18,965 nucleotides of DNA, taken from Gammaproteobacteria bacterium (GTDB lineage Bacteria > Pseudomonadota > Gammaproteobacteria > Pseudomonadales > Azotimanducaceae). The notes beneath the pieces are model-generated. The model was not told where the DNA came from. It saw nothing but the letters and a program-made list of their open reading frames with translations, and made no database searches. Numbering within the stretch: the first letter of the stretch is position 1; every line of letters begins with the position of its first letter. Below are positions 7,666 to 15,588 of the stretch, piece by piece. The DNA lies in the NCBI GenBank assembly GCA_002712135.1, contig PASO01000004.1:45199-64163 (forward strand). Reading direction: 5' to 3'. The position numbers and the translations under genes were made by a program.

Positions 7666-8631
7666 ATGATTCTAAGAACGTCCGTATTATTTCTGCTGGT
7701 GCAGCTTTTCCTGATCAATGGTATCCATGCGGCGGATCAAAACGAGTTGCCTGAAAACGACTTACCTGAAAACAAGAAGACTGCGCCGGATTATGTCTTT
7801 GTGCATGGTGGGGAAGAGAGAACCTACAAGCTTCATGTGCCAGAGAACCTAGCTGAAAATCCGCCGCTGTTGTTTGTACTCCACGGTATGTCGATGACCA
7901 GCGACTGGACTTACGGGCGGGGATTCAATGAGCTTGCTGATCAACATGGGTTTGTTGTGGTGTATCCGCAAAGTCTGGAAAAAACCATCTACCTGACTGA
8001 TTTCCTGGGATTGCGTGATCTGGACTGGATTGCAGTGACTGAGGTTGTGCGCTGGAATGCAGAGAATGAAGATGAAAGATACAGCGGTGTCAGCGATGTG
8101 GATTTTCTCTCACAATTGGCCAGAGAGCTGCAGCAAAAGTATGAGTTGAATCCCAAGAGGACTTTCGTGGCCGGATTTTCTAATGGCGGCTATATGAGCT
8201 ATACGCTGATGTGTCAGGCGGGGGATACTTTTAGAGGTGCCGGCATCGTTGCGGGACTGATGGATGGTGTCATTGTGGACAGCTGTGCACCCAGTGGACC
8301 TAAACCATTAATTCATCTTCACGGTACAGCAGACTCAATGGTGCCGATCGAGGGCGATCTGCCAACACCCTCAGCTCATGATTCCGTGAAATACTTTGCA
8401 AAATTGAATAACGCGACAAAAGAGGAGACAGTTGACGTCTCTGAAAACACAACCTCCTATATCTATCGGCCTGAAGGTGAGGGTGCCGAAGCGCGTTTCT
8501 ATAGAATCGAGGGGTTCATTCATTATTGGCCTGGTACCCCGTATATTGGAAAGACCACGGGCAAAAAAATACAGGATAACTCCGGCATTAGCGCGACGGC
8601 GCTTATCTGGGAGTTCTTCTCAAAGTATTGA
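7666..8631 (+). CDS. Secreted alpha/beta-hydrolase esterase, PHB depolymerase/LpqC-like
   Basis: A 321-residue esterase of the polyhydroxybutyrate depolymerase/feruloyl esterase type (COG3509-like). The frame is open further upstream, but ATG 7666 begins a clear signal peptide: a hydrophobic core of about residues 7-20, with cleavage after GIHA. The oxyanion region FVLHGM is at about 70-75. The catalytic triad is visible: Ser172 in GFSNG, Asp223 in HGTADSMVP, and His286 in FIHYWPG. Two short repeats, ELPEN and DLPEN, follow the signal peptide. It would act in the periplasm or outside the cell on an ester such as a polyester or hydroxycinnamate ester; the substrate is not known. It lies 34 bases after dikinase 1 and before dikinase 2, so it may supply the compound that the cytosolic enzymes modify. 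Confidence 0.87.
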   Translation: MILRTSVLFLLVQLFLINGIHAADQNELPENDLPENKKTAPDYVFVHGGEERTYKLHVPENLAENPPLLFVLHGMSMTSDWTYGRGFNELADQHGFVVVYPQSLEKTIYLTDFLGLRDLDWIAVTEVVRWNAENEDERYSGVSDVDFLSQLARELQQKYELNPKRTFVAGFSNGGYMSYTLMCQAGDTFRGAGIVAGLMDGVIVDSCAPSGPKPLIHLHGTADSMVPIEGDLPTPSAHDSVKYFAKLNNATKEETVDVSENTTSYIYRPEGEGAEARFYRIEGFIHYWPGTPYIGKTTGKKIQDNSGISATALIWEFFSKY

Positions 8632-8804
8632 GTGCTGTATTCCTTAAGCCAGCATCCTTATCGATGAACGGACTATTGGGTGAACTCTTTGATGGTCAGC
8701 GTTCGATAATCGGGGTTAGATTCTTTTCAGGACTTGGGAATTGCGATAGGGTGACTGACCTCCAACTAATTCACGCGAATAAATCATTCTGAGGAACATA
8801 GCTA
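8632..8804 (+). other. Longest intergenic gap, no clear function
   Basis: These 173 bases separate the esterase from the second dikinase. TGCTG (8633-8637) and CAGCA (8650-8654) can pair, but no T run follows. CGATAATCG (8704-8712) is a short palindrome. No promoter with convincing -35 and -10 boxes is visible; the best pair is TTGCGA (8741) and ACTAAT (8765), which is weak. The gap ends with GAGGA (8791-8795), nine bases before the ATG of the next gene. An internal promoter is possible but not shown. Confidence 0.4.
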
Positions 8805-11552
8805 ATGACTGATAGTTTTATTTTACCCATGGATACCACTGACGATGCGCTGGAGCTTATTGGCGGTAAAGGCAGATCATTGGCCAAGATGTCTAATGCT
8901 GGGTTTGATGTCCCTTCTGGTTTTCACCTAAATGCTGATGCGTATCGTGCGTTTATTTCAGAAAATAATCTTCAGGAACAAATCGTTGCCCTCGCTAAAC
9001 CCGTACTCGAAAATAATTGGGCAACTTTTGAACCTGCATCCGCAGCAATTCAAAAATTAATCACCGCCTGCGAGATATCTGAAACAGTAACTAACCAGTT
9101 GCGAGAAACCTATGCCAATCTCGGCGGAGACCCGGCGGTAGCAGTTCGTTCATCAGCTAATGCGGAAGACCTGCCAGGTCTGTCATTTGCGGGGCAGCAG
9201 GAAACCTACCTGAATGTTAAAGGTGAAGATGCCTTGCTGGAGGCAGTACGTAATTGTTGGGCTTCTCTTTGGACCGCTCAAGCTATCAGCTATAGACATG
9301 AAAATGCGATCGAGCAGGGCTCAGTAGCCATGTCCGTTGTGGTTCAAATTATGGTACCGGCAGATGTTGCCGGAATTATGTTCACCGCAAATCCAGCAAC
9401 TGGCGAACGTAACGAAATGATCATCAATGCTAGCTTTGGGTTGGGTGAGGCGGTTGTTGGCGGACAGGTCACACCTGACACCTTCATCGTTGATAGAGAA
9501 TCAAAGCACGTTAAAGAGACCATGATCGGGCCCAAGGAGCAAATGATTATTTCAGATGGTGAGCAGGGCACTAAACTCGCCGATGTGGAAGTCGCAGATC
9601 GTGATCAATCTTCGCTGTCCGATGCGCTGCTGAACGATTTGGTTGAACTGGCACTGAAAGTCGAGAACAACTACGACGGCTTGCCTCAGGATATCGAGTG
9701 GGCGATCGTTGATGGCAAGATTTCGCTGTTGCAATCTCGACCCATTACTAATCTGCCCCCACAACCGCTTGAAGTTGAATGGACCCCACCCGAGGGTATC
9801 CCGGCCCTAGTTCGGCGTCAGATTGTAGAAAACATTCCGGATCCGACATGTGAGCTCTTTGATGAACTCTACATACGATATGCGCTACGTTGGGATAGGT
9901 CAAAATCTGAGTCAATGTACTCAAGCCTGCATGGTTTCGCTTTTCAGATCATGGACCCACATGGAATCACCGGGACCAAGGAAGAGTGGCATGCGGAAAG
10001 GCGTGCCATGCTTGATGCAAAGTTGGCTACCCCAGAGGCAATGGCGGTTGAGAAGCATGATTTAGATCTATTTATAAGTGGGCTCTCTGATCAAGATCGC
10101 GCGGAATTCCAGAAAATGGCTGATGACCTCAAAAGCGATAATCTAGCTCACGCCGTAACCTCGCCGCACATAAGTGATCCTACCTTTGGTGCATTTCACC
10201 AAACGGATACTAATGATGCGCAACATCGTGACTGGCGAGAGCGTGCCATGCCGGAACTCGAAGCGGCAACAGCGAAATGGGCAGTTCTGGACCTGGCTTC
10301 AGCCTCTGATGAAAAACTCATGGAAGGAATCAAAGAGCTAACGGAGGCGGAAGGATGGTACTGGTCAGGTAATGGGGGTCATACTTTTGGCGTTGCTAAA
10401 TCGGTTGACGATCAACTCCAAGCTTTTTTACGAAACGTCCTCCCCGAGCATCGCTTCACCAGCGGACAGTTCTTGAGTGGATTCAAATCACGAATTATGC
10501 AGGCTAATGACGACCTCTTTGAGATTGCAAGAGTAATCAGGGCTGATGAGGATCTAAAATTAGTCGTCCTAGCGACACCTGCTCCCCGGTTGATGGTTGA
10601 GCTACAAGGTCGTTCAGATACAGAACAAATCTTAAAAAATATTGATATTTATCTACAGCAATATGGGCATCAAGGTTATAGCCTGGATTTTTGTGAACCA
10701 ACGCAACAGGAAGATCCTTCGGCTCTATTCGTTACTTTAAAGAATATGGTTCGAAGAGAGGATTATGACCCTGTCCAACATGAACAAGAAGCAAATAGGA
10801 AAAAAGAAAAAGCACTGAAAGATATCAGCAAGCTTCTCCATGGATTACAGTACTGGCAGTTCCGCTATCGCCTATGGTTTGCCGGTCAATATTACGCGAT
10901 GCGTGAGGAATCCTGTTTTGTACTTGGTATGGCCTGGACATCTCTGCGACCGATGGCCGCAGAGCTGGGAAGGCGGATGGTAGAGGTTGGTACTTTCAAA
11001 CAATCCGATGATGTCTACCACATGTACTCGGCTGAACTGGAAGAAGCCATGAGGCTTCGTGCAGATGGCAAGCCGAAGCCGGCGCTGGGTGAATTGGCGC
11101 AAGAGCGAAGAGAACTGCGCGAGAGGCGCAAGCTTCTTCACCCACCTGGAACCTGCCCTCCTGAGGCCAGCGATAGCCCAGGGATCGCATTTAAAGAAAC
11201 TCAGATAAAGAATGATGATTCCAGTGATACGTTGATGGGGATCCCAGTAAGCCCGGGAACTATTACAGCTGAGGCTAGCGTTATCATGAATCCTTCCGAA
11301 TTCAGTAACATGATTCCCGGATCGATTTTGGTGTGTCCGATGACATCGCCGGCGTGGACGCAACTCTTTGCGCATGCGCAGGGATTGGTCACTGATATTG
11401 GCGGTATTTTGGGTCATGGTTCGATCGTTGCTCGCGAGTATGGAATACCTGCCGTTGTCGGCACAGGGAACTGTACCCAGCGCATTAAACACGGTCAGAT
11501 GATCGAGGTTGACGGCGATGGTGGCACGGTCAGGTTGCTCGAAGAGGACTAA
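8805..11552 (+). CDS. PEP-synthase-like dikinase (rifampin phosphotransferase type), copy 2
   Basis: A 915-residue paralog of the 4791-7631 product with the same three-part layout. The ATP-grasp domain has GGKG (Lys22), AVRSSANAEDLP (Arg115), GLGEAVVGGQVTPD and QSRPITNLPP. The central domain opens with VENIPDPTCELF and includes YGHQGYSLDF. The phosphohistidine domain has GGILGHGSIVARE with His871. Again there is no PEP-binding barrel. It is 31 residues shorter than copy 1, mostly because the segment after LFDELYI is shorter and unrelated in sequence, while the ATP and His domains are close to identical in their motifs; this suggests a different acceptor. The DNA of the central part looks more A/T-rich than the matching part of copy 1, so the duplication is probably old or the copies were acquired separately. 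The start is ATG 8805 with GAGGA nine bases upstream. It is predicted to be cytosolic. Confidence 0.85.
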   Translation: MTDSFILPMDTTDDALELIGGKGRSLAKMSNAGFDVPSGFHLNADAYRAFISENNLQEQIVALAKPVLENNWATFEPASAAIQKLITACEISETVTNQLRETYANLGGDPAVAVRSSANAEDLPGLSFAGQQETYLNVKGEDALLEAVRNCWASLWTAQAISYRHENAIEQGSVAMSVVVQIMVPADVAGIMFTANPATGERNEMIINASFGLGEAVVGGQVTPDTFIVDRESKHVKETMIGPKEQMIISDGEQGTKLADVEVADRDQSSLSDALLNDLVELALKVENNYDGLPQDIEWAIVDGKISLLQSRPITNLPPQPLEVEWTPPEGIPALVRRQIVENIPDPTCELFDELYIRYALRWDRSKSESMYSSLHGFAFQIMDPHGITGTKEEWHAERRAMLDAKLATPEAMAVEKHDLDLFISGLSDQDRAEFQKMADDLKSDNLAHAVTSPHISDPTFGAFHQTDTNDAQHRDWRERAMPELEAATAKWAVLDLASASDEKLMEGIKELTEAEGWYWSGNGGHTFGVAKSVDDQLQAFLRNVLPEHRFTSGQFLSGFKSRIMQANDDLFEIARVIRADEDLKLVVLATPAPRLMVELQGRSDTEQILKNIDIYLQQYGHQGYSLDFCEPTQQEDPSALFVTLKNMVRREDYDPVQHEQEANRKKEKALKDISKLLHGLQYWQFRYRLWFAGQYYAMREESCFVLGMAWTSLRPMAAELGRRMVEVGTFKQSDDVYHMYSAELEEAMRLRADGKPKPALGELAQERRELRERRKLLHPPGTCPPEASDSPGIAFKETQIKNDDSSDTLMGIPVSPGTITAEASVIMNPSEFSNMIPGSILVCPMTSPAWTQLFAHAQGLVTDIGGILGHGSIVAREYGIPAVVGTGNCTQRIKHGQMIEVDGDGGTVRLLEED

Positions 11553-11564
11553 CTGCGATACTCA

Positions 11565-11620
11565 ACACGTTCATCGCGTGTCGGTTGCCGCGGTCTGCAC
11601 CGGGGTGGTCGCAAACCGCG
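11565..11620 (+). other. Two successive hairpins between dikinase 2 and the symporter gene
   Basis: ACACG (11565-11569) pairs with CGTGT (11577-11581). Then CGCGGT (11589-11594) pairs with ACCGCG (11615-11620), continued inside by TGC/GCA and ACC/GGT after one mismatch and with one bulge. No T run follows, so this is not a standard intrinsic terminator. It could be an RNA processing or stability element, or part of a control region before the symporter gene. Confidence 0.4.
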
Positions 11621-11638
11621 TATGGGAAATGTGGATAG

Positions 11639-13141
11639 ATGGATAACGAAATAGAAAACAATCCAGTTGATGGCACTGGCGAACCGATAAATCGTCGGCG
11701 CAAGGTGCCTGTCCCGACCAAGTTGTTTTTTGCCTCTGGTGCATTTCAAGAAGCCACAGTCGTCGCGGCGGGTGTTGTCACTGTACTGTTTTATAATCAG
11801 GTGCTTGGCGTTTCACCGGCACTGTGTGGTACAGCATTTTTGATCGCCAGCATTGTCGACGGTTTTACAGATCCCATGGTAGGCGCATTTTCTGATCACT
11901 TTAAAAGTCGGTGGGGCAGGCGTCATCCACTGATGTTGGGCGCAGCATTACCCGCGGGCATTGCTTTCTATTGCCTCTATCAACCAATCGAAGGGCTCAG
12001 TGAAATGGGATACTTCGTCTGGCTGAGCGTCTTCCTTGTGCTTATGCGCATTTCCATCACTTTTTACAATATCCCCCATGATGCCCTGGGCGCTGAACTG
12101 ACGGACGACTATGACGAGCGCTCGTCGATCTTTGGCTATAACCTGGTGGCTGTGGCGTTGACTGCTACCTTAATGGTTTTGATAGTCAATTTTCTGATTT
12201 TCCCATCATCACCGGAATACGCCAATGGCTATCTGAATGAGTCACGGTATTTTTTGCTGGCGTCACTGGGGGCAGTAGCCGTCGTTATCTCCATCTTGGT
12301 GTGTGCCCTTGGGACTATGGATCAAATTCCTTACATTCACGATGTCGATATCAGCAAAAAAGTTGATTACGGAAAGATGTTTCGGGAACTGGGCAGCCTG
12401 TTGCGGAACTCTTCCTATCTTTCAACTTGCCTAAGCCTGCTAACGATTTATGCGAGTCTTGGTATTTTGGGAGTTGTTTCCACCTATGCCTATATATACG
12501 TCTATGGTCTATCCACAGAGCAGATGACACTTGCAGGGATCATGAAAATGCCTGGCATATTCATCGCACTGCCACTACTGGTCTGGATGTCTCGGGGTAT
12601 GGATAAAAAAACGATTCTGATGCTGACAACGGCAATCACTGGAATTTTTGCTGCGTTACCGCATCTTCTGAAGATGATCGACTGGTTTCCGGGTAACGAA
12701 TCGTCGTTTCTTCTGGTTGCGTTATTCTTGCCTTTATTCATTAGTGCATTGGTGACTCCTGTGACCTCTATCGTACTTGATTCGCAGCTGGTGGATGTTG
12801 CAGATGTGCACGAGTATCAAACCGGTTCACGGGCAGAAGGTGTTGTTTTCTCCATACGTAGTTTCGCGGTCAAGGCGACCAGTGGTATCGGTGGACTCTT
12901 TGCTGGATTTGGACTCGAATTTATTGGCTTCCCGGAAGATGCTGAGGTGGGTATGCTGTCTCAGGAAACGCTTACCGGGCTGCTTTTCATGAATGGCCCG
13001 TTGTATCTGATGCTTTACCTTCTCGCAATATTCTTCATGTCGTTTTATAAGATCGACAAGAAACGCCATGCAGAAATTCTGGCTGAGCTTGAGACAAGAC
13101 GTGAAGTGGAGGCTCATGAGAACGGAGAGAAAGAAACGTGA
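11639..13141 (+). CDS. GPH/MelB-type cation-coupled symporter (MFS superfamily)
   Basis: A 500-residue membrane transporter with about twelve hydrophobic segments, of the glycoside-pentoside-hexuronide:cation symporter type. Diagnostic motifs: DGFTDPMVGAFSD at about 74-86 followed by RWGRRHP at 91-97, and YNIPHDALGAEL in the next loop. Asp74 and Asp78 sit where MelB has its cation-binding aspartates (Asp55 and Asp59), which suggests import driven by sodium or protons. The N- and C-termini are hydrophilic and charged. The family carries sugars, glucuronides and related compounds, but many marine homologs are of unknown substrate. The start is ATG 11639, with only a weak upstream GGGA. Its stop overlaps the next gene by four bases (GTGA), so the two are translationally coupled. 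In this context it probably imports the compound acted on by the dikinases. Confidence 0.88.
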   Translation: MDNEIENNPVDGTGEPINRRRKVPVPTKLFFASGAFQEATVVAAGVVTVLFYNQVLGVSPALCGTAFLIASIVDGFTDPMVGAFSDHFKSRWGRRHPLMLGAALPAGIAFYCLYQPIEGLSEMGYFVWLSVFLVLMRISITFYNIPHDALGAELTDDYDERSSIFGYNLVAVALTATLMVLIVNFLIFPSSPEYANGYLNESRYFLLASLGAVAVVISILVCALGTMDQIPYIHDVDISKKVDYGKMFRELGSLLRNSSYLSTCLSLLTIYASLGILGVVSTYAYIYVYGLSTEQMTLAGIMKMPGIFIALPLLVWMSRGMDKKTILMLTTAITGIFAALPHLLKMIDWFPGNESSFLLVALFLPLFISALVTPVTSIVLDSQLVDVADVHEYQTGSRAEGVVFSIRSFAVKATSGIGGLFAGFGLEFIGFPEDAEVGMLSQETLTGLLFMNGPLYLMLYLLAIFFMSFYKIDKKRHAEILAELETRREVEAHENGEKET

Positions 13142-13617
13142 ATACATTTGAAGCATTGATTACCAATCTTGCCGACGGCGCATGTTGCGGTGACGGTTCC
13201 GCCGTTGCTGCGTGTTTCACTGATGATGGGATCTACCACGATTGTTTCTATGGTTCCTTCCAGGGACAAGCCATCAAAGACATGATAGAGAACTACTTTC
13301 ATCGAGATTCGGAAAATCTGGTTTGGGATATGCACGCTCCGGTGGATGTGGGGTCGGTCGGCTATGCCCGCTATGTTTTCAGTTACGATTCGAAACTCCC
13401 AGATGCACTTGGTAAGCGTGCCGTATTCGAGGGCGTTTCCATTTGCCGTCTACGGGATGGATTGATTGAAGAGTACCGGGAAGTGGCTCACTCGATTTCT
13501 GGATTGCAGCAACTGGGCTTCCAAAGCAAGCGTCTTATAAAGCTACTCGCGCGGGAATCGAAAGAATTGCTTGTACGGGACGAAAGTCGTCATCATGTCA
13601 GAAGCCCAAGCGACTAG
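13138..13617 (+). CDS. NTF2/SnoaL-like fold protein
   Basis: A 159-residue protein with the layout of the NTF2-like (SnoaL-like) superfamily: an N-terminal helix (FEALITNLADGACCGDGSAV), the motif AACFTDDGIYHDCFYGSFQG, a helix before a Phe-rich turn, then beta strands ending in GLIEEYREVAH. Members form a cone-shaped pocket and include isomerases, cyclases, hydratases and pure binding proteins, so no reaction can be assigned. The C-terminal 35 residues are basic and extend past the usual fold. GTG 13138 overlaps the symporter stop (GTGA) and has GGAGA nine bases upstream, which indicates coupled translation. No signal peptide is seen, so it is cytosolic. It likely acts on or binds the molecule imported by its partner; this is inferred from position. 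Confidence 0.75.
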   Translation: MNTFEALITNLADGACCGDGSAVAACFTDDGIYHDCFYGSFQGQAIKDMIENYFHRDSENLVWDMHAPVDVGSVGYARYVFSYDSKLPDALGKRAVFEGVSICRLRDGLIEEYREVAHSISGLQQLGFQSKRLIKLLARESKELLVRDESRHHVRSPSD

Positions 13618-13626
13618 GATTCCGAA

Positions 13627-14409
13627 ATGAATGAAACTCTGCATCCGAAACGCCACATCCAGCTCACCAGCATCCAGAATCTGCGTGATCTCGGAGGTTA
13701 CTCGACGGCTGATGGTCGAACTACACGGTGGGGAACATTCTTACGATCCGCCGGTATGTCAAAACTCAAAAGAGATGATCAGCAAACGATGGTGGATTAC
13801 GGTGTGGGAACTGTGGTCGACCTGCGTTCCCATCAGAAAATCAAAGACGAGCCCAATCCCTTCGCCGATCACGATGATGTGGTCTATTACCATTTTGATT
13901 TCTGGGGGGATCGGATGTCCGGTTACAAGTCGTCGCGAGAATCGCTTACCCAGGATGCGAAACTGGCTGACCTCTATCGCGCAGGTTTTCCGGCCTGCGA
14001 AGAGATCATTGGCGAAATCATGACTACGCTAGTGGAAGCGGGAGATCATGCCACGGTTTTTCACTGCGGTGCGGGTAAAGACAGGACAGGAATGATCGCC
14101 GCGCTGCTGCTTGGTCTGGCACGTATCCCGCATCAAACTATCGCAGCAGATTACGCACTCACTGAAGTCTATCTTGACGAACCGCTTAGAGACCACTCGA
14201 ATCCGGACCCGATGTTTATGCCCGGTGCCGCGCTGGATAATGCCGAAGTCGCTGCATTACCGTTGTACTTTCATAGCTGTCTCCCCAGGACCATGGCTTT
14301 GGCGCTGACGTTTCTTGATGACGAATATGGTGGCGTTGAAGCTTACGTACGCAAAACCGGCCTCAGTGACGCTCAGATTCAGAAACTGAGGTCGAAGTTT
14401 GTCGAGTAA
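13627..14409 (+). CDS. Tyrosine-phosphatase-superfamily phosphatase (Y_phosphatase3, MptpB-like)
   Basis: A 260-residue phosphatase of the family that includes mycobacterial PtpB. The N-terminal signature NLRDLGGYSTADGRTTRWG, followed by FLRSAGMSKL, is characteristic, as is VVDLRS. The catalytic P-loop is HCGAGKDRTG with nucleophile Cys147 and Arg153, and the Lys-Asp pair is the type seen in phosphatases that also accept phosphoinositides or small phosphoesters. It has no signal peptide. ATG 13627 is preceded by AGGA, which overlaps the stop of the previous gene, with a seven-base spacer. Beside two phosphotransferases, its role may be to remove phosphate from a small-molecule product rather than from proteins. 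That is inference; a protein phosphatase remains possible. Confidence 0.87.
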   Translation: MNETLHPKRHIQLTSIQNLRDLGGYSTADGRTTRWGTFLRSAGMSKLKRDDQQTMVDYGVGTVVDLRSHQKIKDEPNPFADHDDVVYYHFDFWGDRMSGYKSSRESLTQDAKLADLYRAGFPACEEIIGEIMTTLVEAGDHATVFHCGAGKDRTGMIAALLLGLARIPHQTIAADYALTEVYLDEPLRDHSNPDPMFMPGAALDNAEVAALPLYFHSCLPRTMALALTFLDDEYGGVEAYVRKTGLSDAQIQKLRSKFVE

Positions 14410-14418
14410 TCAATTATT

Positions 14419-14441
14419 GTTTGTGCAAACGAATCTGTTTG
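14419..14441 (+). other. Overlapping inverted repeats before the nitronate monooxygenase gene
   Basis: GTTTG-TG-CAAAC (14419-14430) is followed by another GTTTG (14437-14441), so CAAAC can pair with either flank. The second pairing would end at the first base of the ribosome binding site GGAGGAG. It may be a small regulator site or an RNA switch, or chance. Confidence 0.25.
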
Positions 14442-14447
14442 GAGGAG
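14441..14447 (+). promoter_or_regulatory. Ribosome binding site deciding the GTG start at 14451
   Basis: GGAGGAG lies three to five bases before GTG 14451, which begins the conserved N-terminus of the nitronate monooxygenase. The frame is open further upstream to a GTG at 14421, but that start would put this strong site inside the gene. Confidence 0.7.
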
Positions 14448-14450
14448 AAA

Positions 14451-15581
14451 GTGAAGTCGAAAGTATGTGACATGTTCGGCATTGAATTCCCACTTATGGC
14501 GTTCACCCACTGCCGCGACGTGGTGGTCGAGGTCAGCAAGGCTGGCGGTATGGGTATTCTGGGCGCGGCGAATTTTAGCCCGGAGCAACTGGAGGTCGAA
14601 CTAAAATGGATCGACGATCATATCGATGGCAAACCTTATGGGGTCGACCTGATCGCACCCACCACCATGGCCAACAAAGATGAATCTGCGACGCCGGAGG
14701 AATTGGATGCCATGGTGCCGGAAGAGCACAAGAATTTTGCTGCGTCGATACTGGCCCGGCACAACGTAGATACGCAGGACGTTTATGGTGGTTTGCCCAC
14801 AGGCATCGGCGGATTCCTGGGTGAAAAAGGTGCTGCCAACATCATTGACGTCGCCTTCGCGCACCCCATCAAATTGATCGTGAATGCCCTGGGGGTGCCG
14901 CCGCAGTATATGATTGATAAGGCGAAGGAAGAGGGCGTTGCGACGGGTGCTCTGGTAGGTGCCAAGCATCATGCCATCAAGCAGGCAGAAGCAGGCGTAG
15001 ACCTGCTGATCTGTTCTGGAACTGAAGCCGGTGGCCATTGTGGTGAGATATCGACGATGGTGGTTGTGCCGGAAGTCTGTAAGGCTGTGGAAGAATACAA
15101 TTGTTCGGTGGTTGCGGCGGGCGGTATCGTGACGGGTCGACAAATGGCGGCTGCCATGGCGATGGGTGCCGATGGTGTCTGGACGGGATCGGTGTGGCTG
15201 ACCACGACGGAGGCAGAGACGGCGCCATCGATCAAAGAAAAGCTGTTATCGACACAGTCCAATCAGACCGTTCGAGCCAAGAGTCGAACCGGTAAGTTTT
15301 CGCGCCAGGTACGTTCTCCCTGGACCGACGCATGGGAGGACCAGGATGCTCCGGATGCTTTACCGATGCCCCTGCAGTCCAAGGTATCGGAACCTGCTTT
15401 GCGTAAGGTGACCCAACTGGCGGATGCCGGTCATGAGGGTGCCAAACAACTGGCTACCTTCTGGGTAGGTCAGGGCGTAGGTATGATGAATCAGTCGCTG
15501 AGCAGTCGACAGGTGGTGTATGACTTTATGGAAGATTTTCTGGTCGCCAGCGAACGAATGACGTCGTTTATGAACGACTGA
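14451..15581 (+). CDS. Nitronate monooxygenase (2-nitropropane dioxygenase) family FMN enzyme
   Basis: A 376-residue FMN-dependent TIM barrel protein of the nitronate monooxygenase family. Visible family features: IEFPLMAFTH near the N-terminus, GGMGILGAA at about 32-40, GTEAGGHCG with the presumed catalytic base His196, VVAAGGI at about 220-226, and GADGVWTGS for phosphate and FMN binding. The family oxidises nitronates to carbonyl compounds with oxygen, but many homologs in catabolic clusters have uncharacterised substrates, and FabK-type enoyl reductases are related. The start is GTG 14451 with GGAGGAG. It is the last gene of the plus-strand run, 41 bases after the phosphatase, and is cytosolic. 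It converges with the minus-strand gene ending at 15589, with only seven bases between stops and no visible terminator. Confidence 0.85.
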   Translation: MKSKVCDMFGIEFPLMAFTHCRDVVVEVSKAGGMGILGAANFSPEQLEVELKWIDDHIDGKPYGVDLIAPTTMANKDESATPEELDAMVPEEHKNFAASILARHNVDTQDVYGGLPTGIGGFLGEKGAANIIDVAFAHPIKLIVNALGVPPQYMIDKAKEEGVATGALVGAKHHAIKQAEAGVDLLICSGTEAGGHCGEISTMVVVPEVCKAVEEYNCSVVAAGGIVTGRQMAAAMAMGADGVWTGSVWLTTTEAETAPSIKEKLLSTQSNQTVRAKSRTGKFSRQVRSPWTDAWEDQDAPDALPMPLQSKVSEPALRKVTQLADAGHEGAKQLATFWVGQGVGMMNQSLSSRQVVYDFMEDFLVASERMTSFMND

Positions 15582-15588
15582 ACTTGAT

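Noticed and set aside
7741..7776. Short direct repeat encoding ELPEN/DLPEN after the esterase signal peptide
   Set aside because: It is only two units in a linker and needs no explanation beyond a small local duplication.
8633..8654. Possible intrinsic terminator after the esterase gene
   Set aside because: The stem is only five pairs with a twelve-base loop and no T run follows.
10872..11492. Open frame of 206 codons on the minus strand
   Set aside because: It lies wholly inside the conserved C-terminal part of dikinase 2 in antisense; its translation shows no domain and no ribosome site.
4791..11552. Annotation of the two large proteins as PEP synthase or pyruvate phosphate dikinase
   Set aside because: Both share the ATP and His domains with those enzymes but lack the C-terminal PEP/pyruvate-binding barrel; the phosphohistidine domain is at the very end, as in rifampin phosphotransferase.
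14601..15143. Open frame of 180 codons on the minus strand
   Set aside because: It is antisense to the conserved core of the nitronate monooxygenase, and its His/Arg-rich translation is typical of a shadow frame.
15582..15588. Bidirectional terminator between the convergent genes
   Set aside because: Only seven bases lie between the stop codons, and I found no stem with a T run around them.
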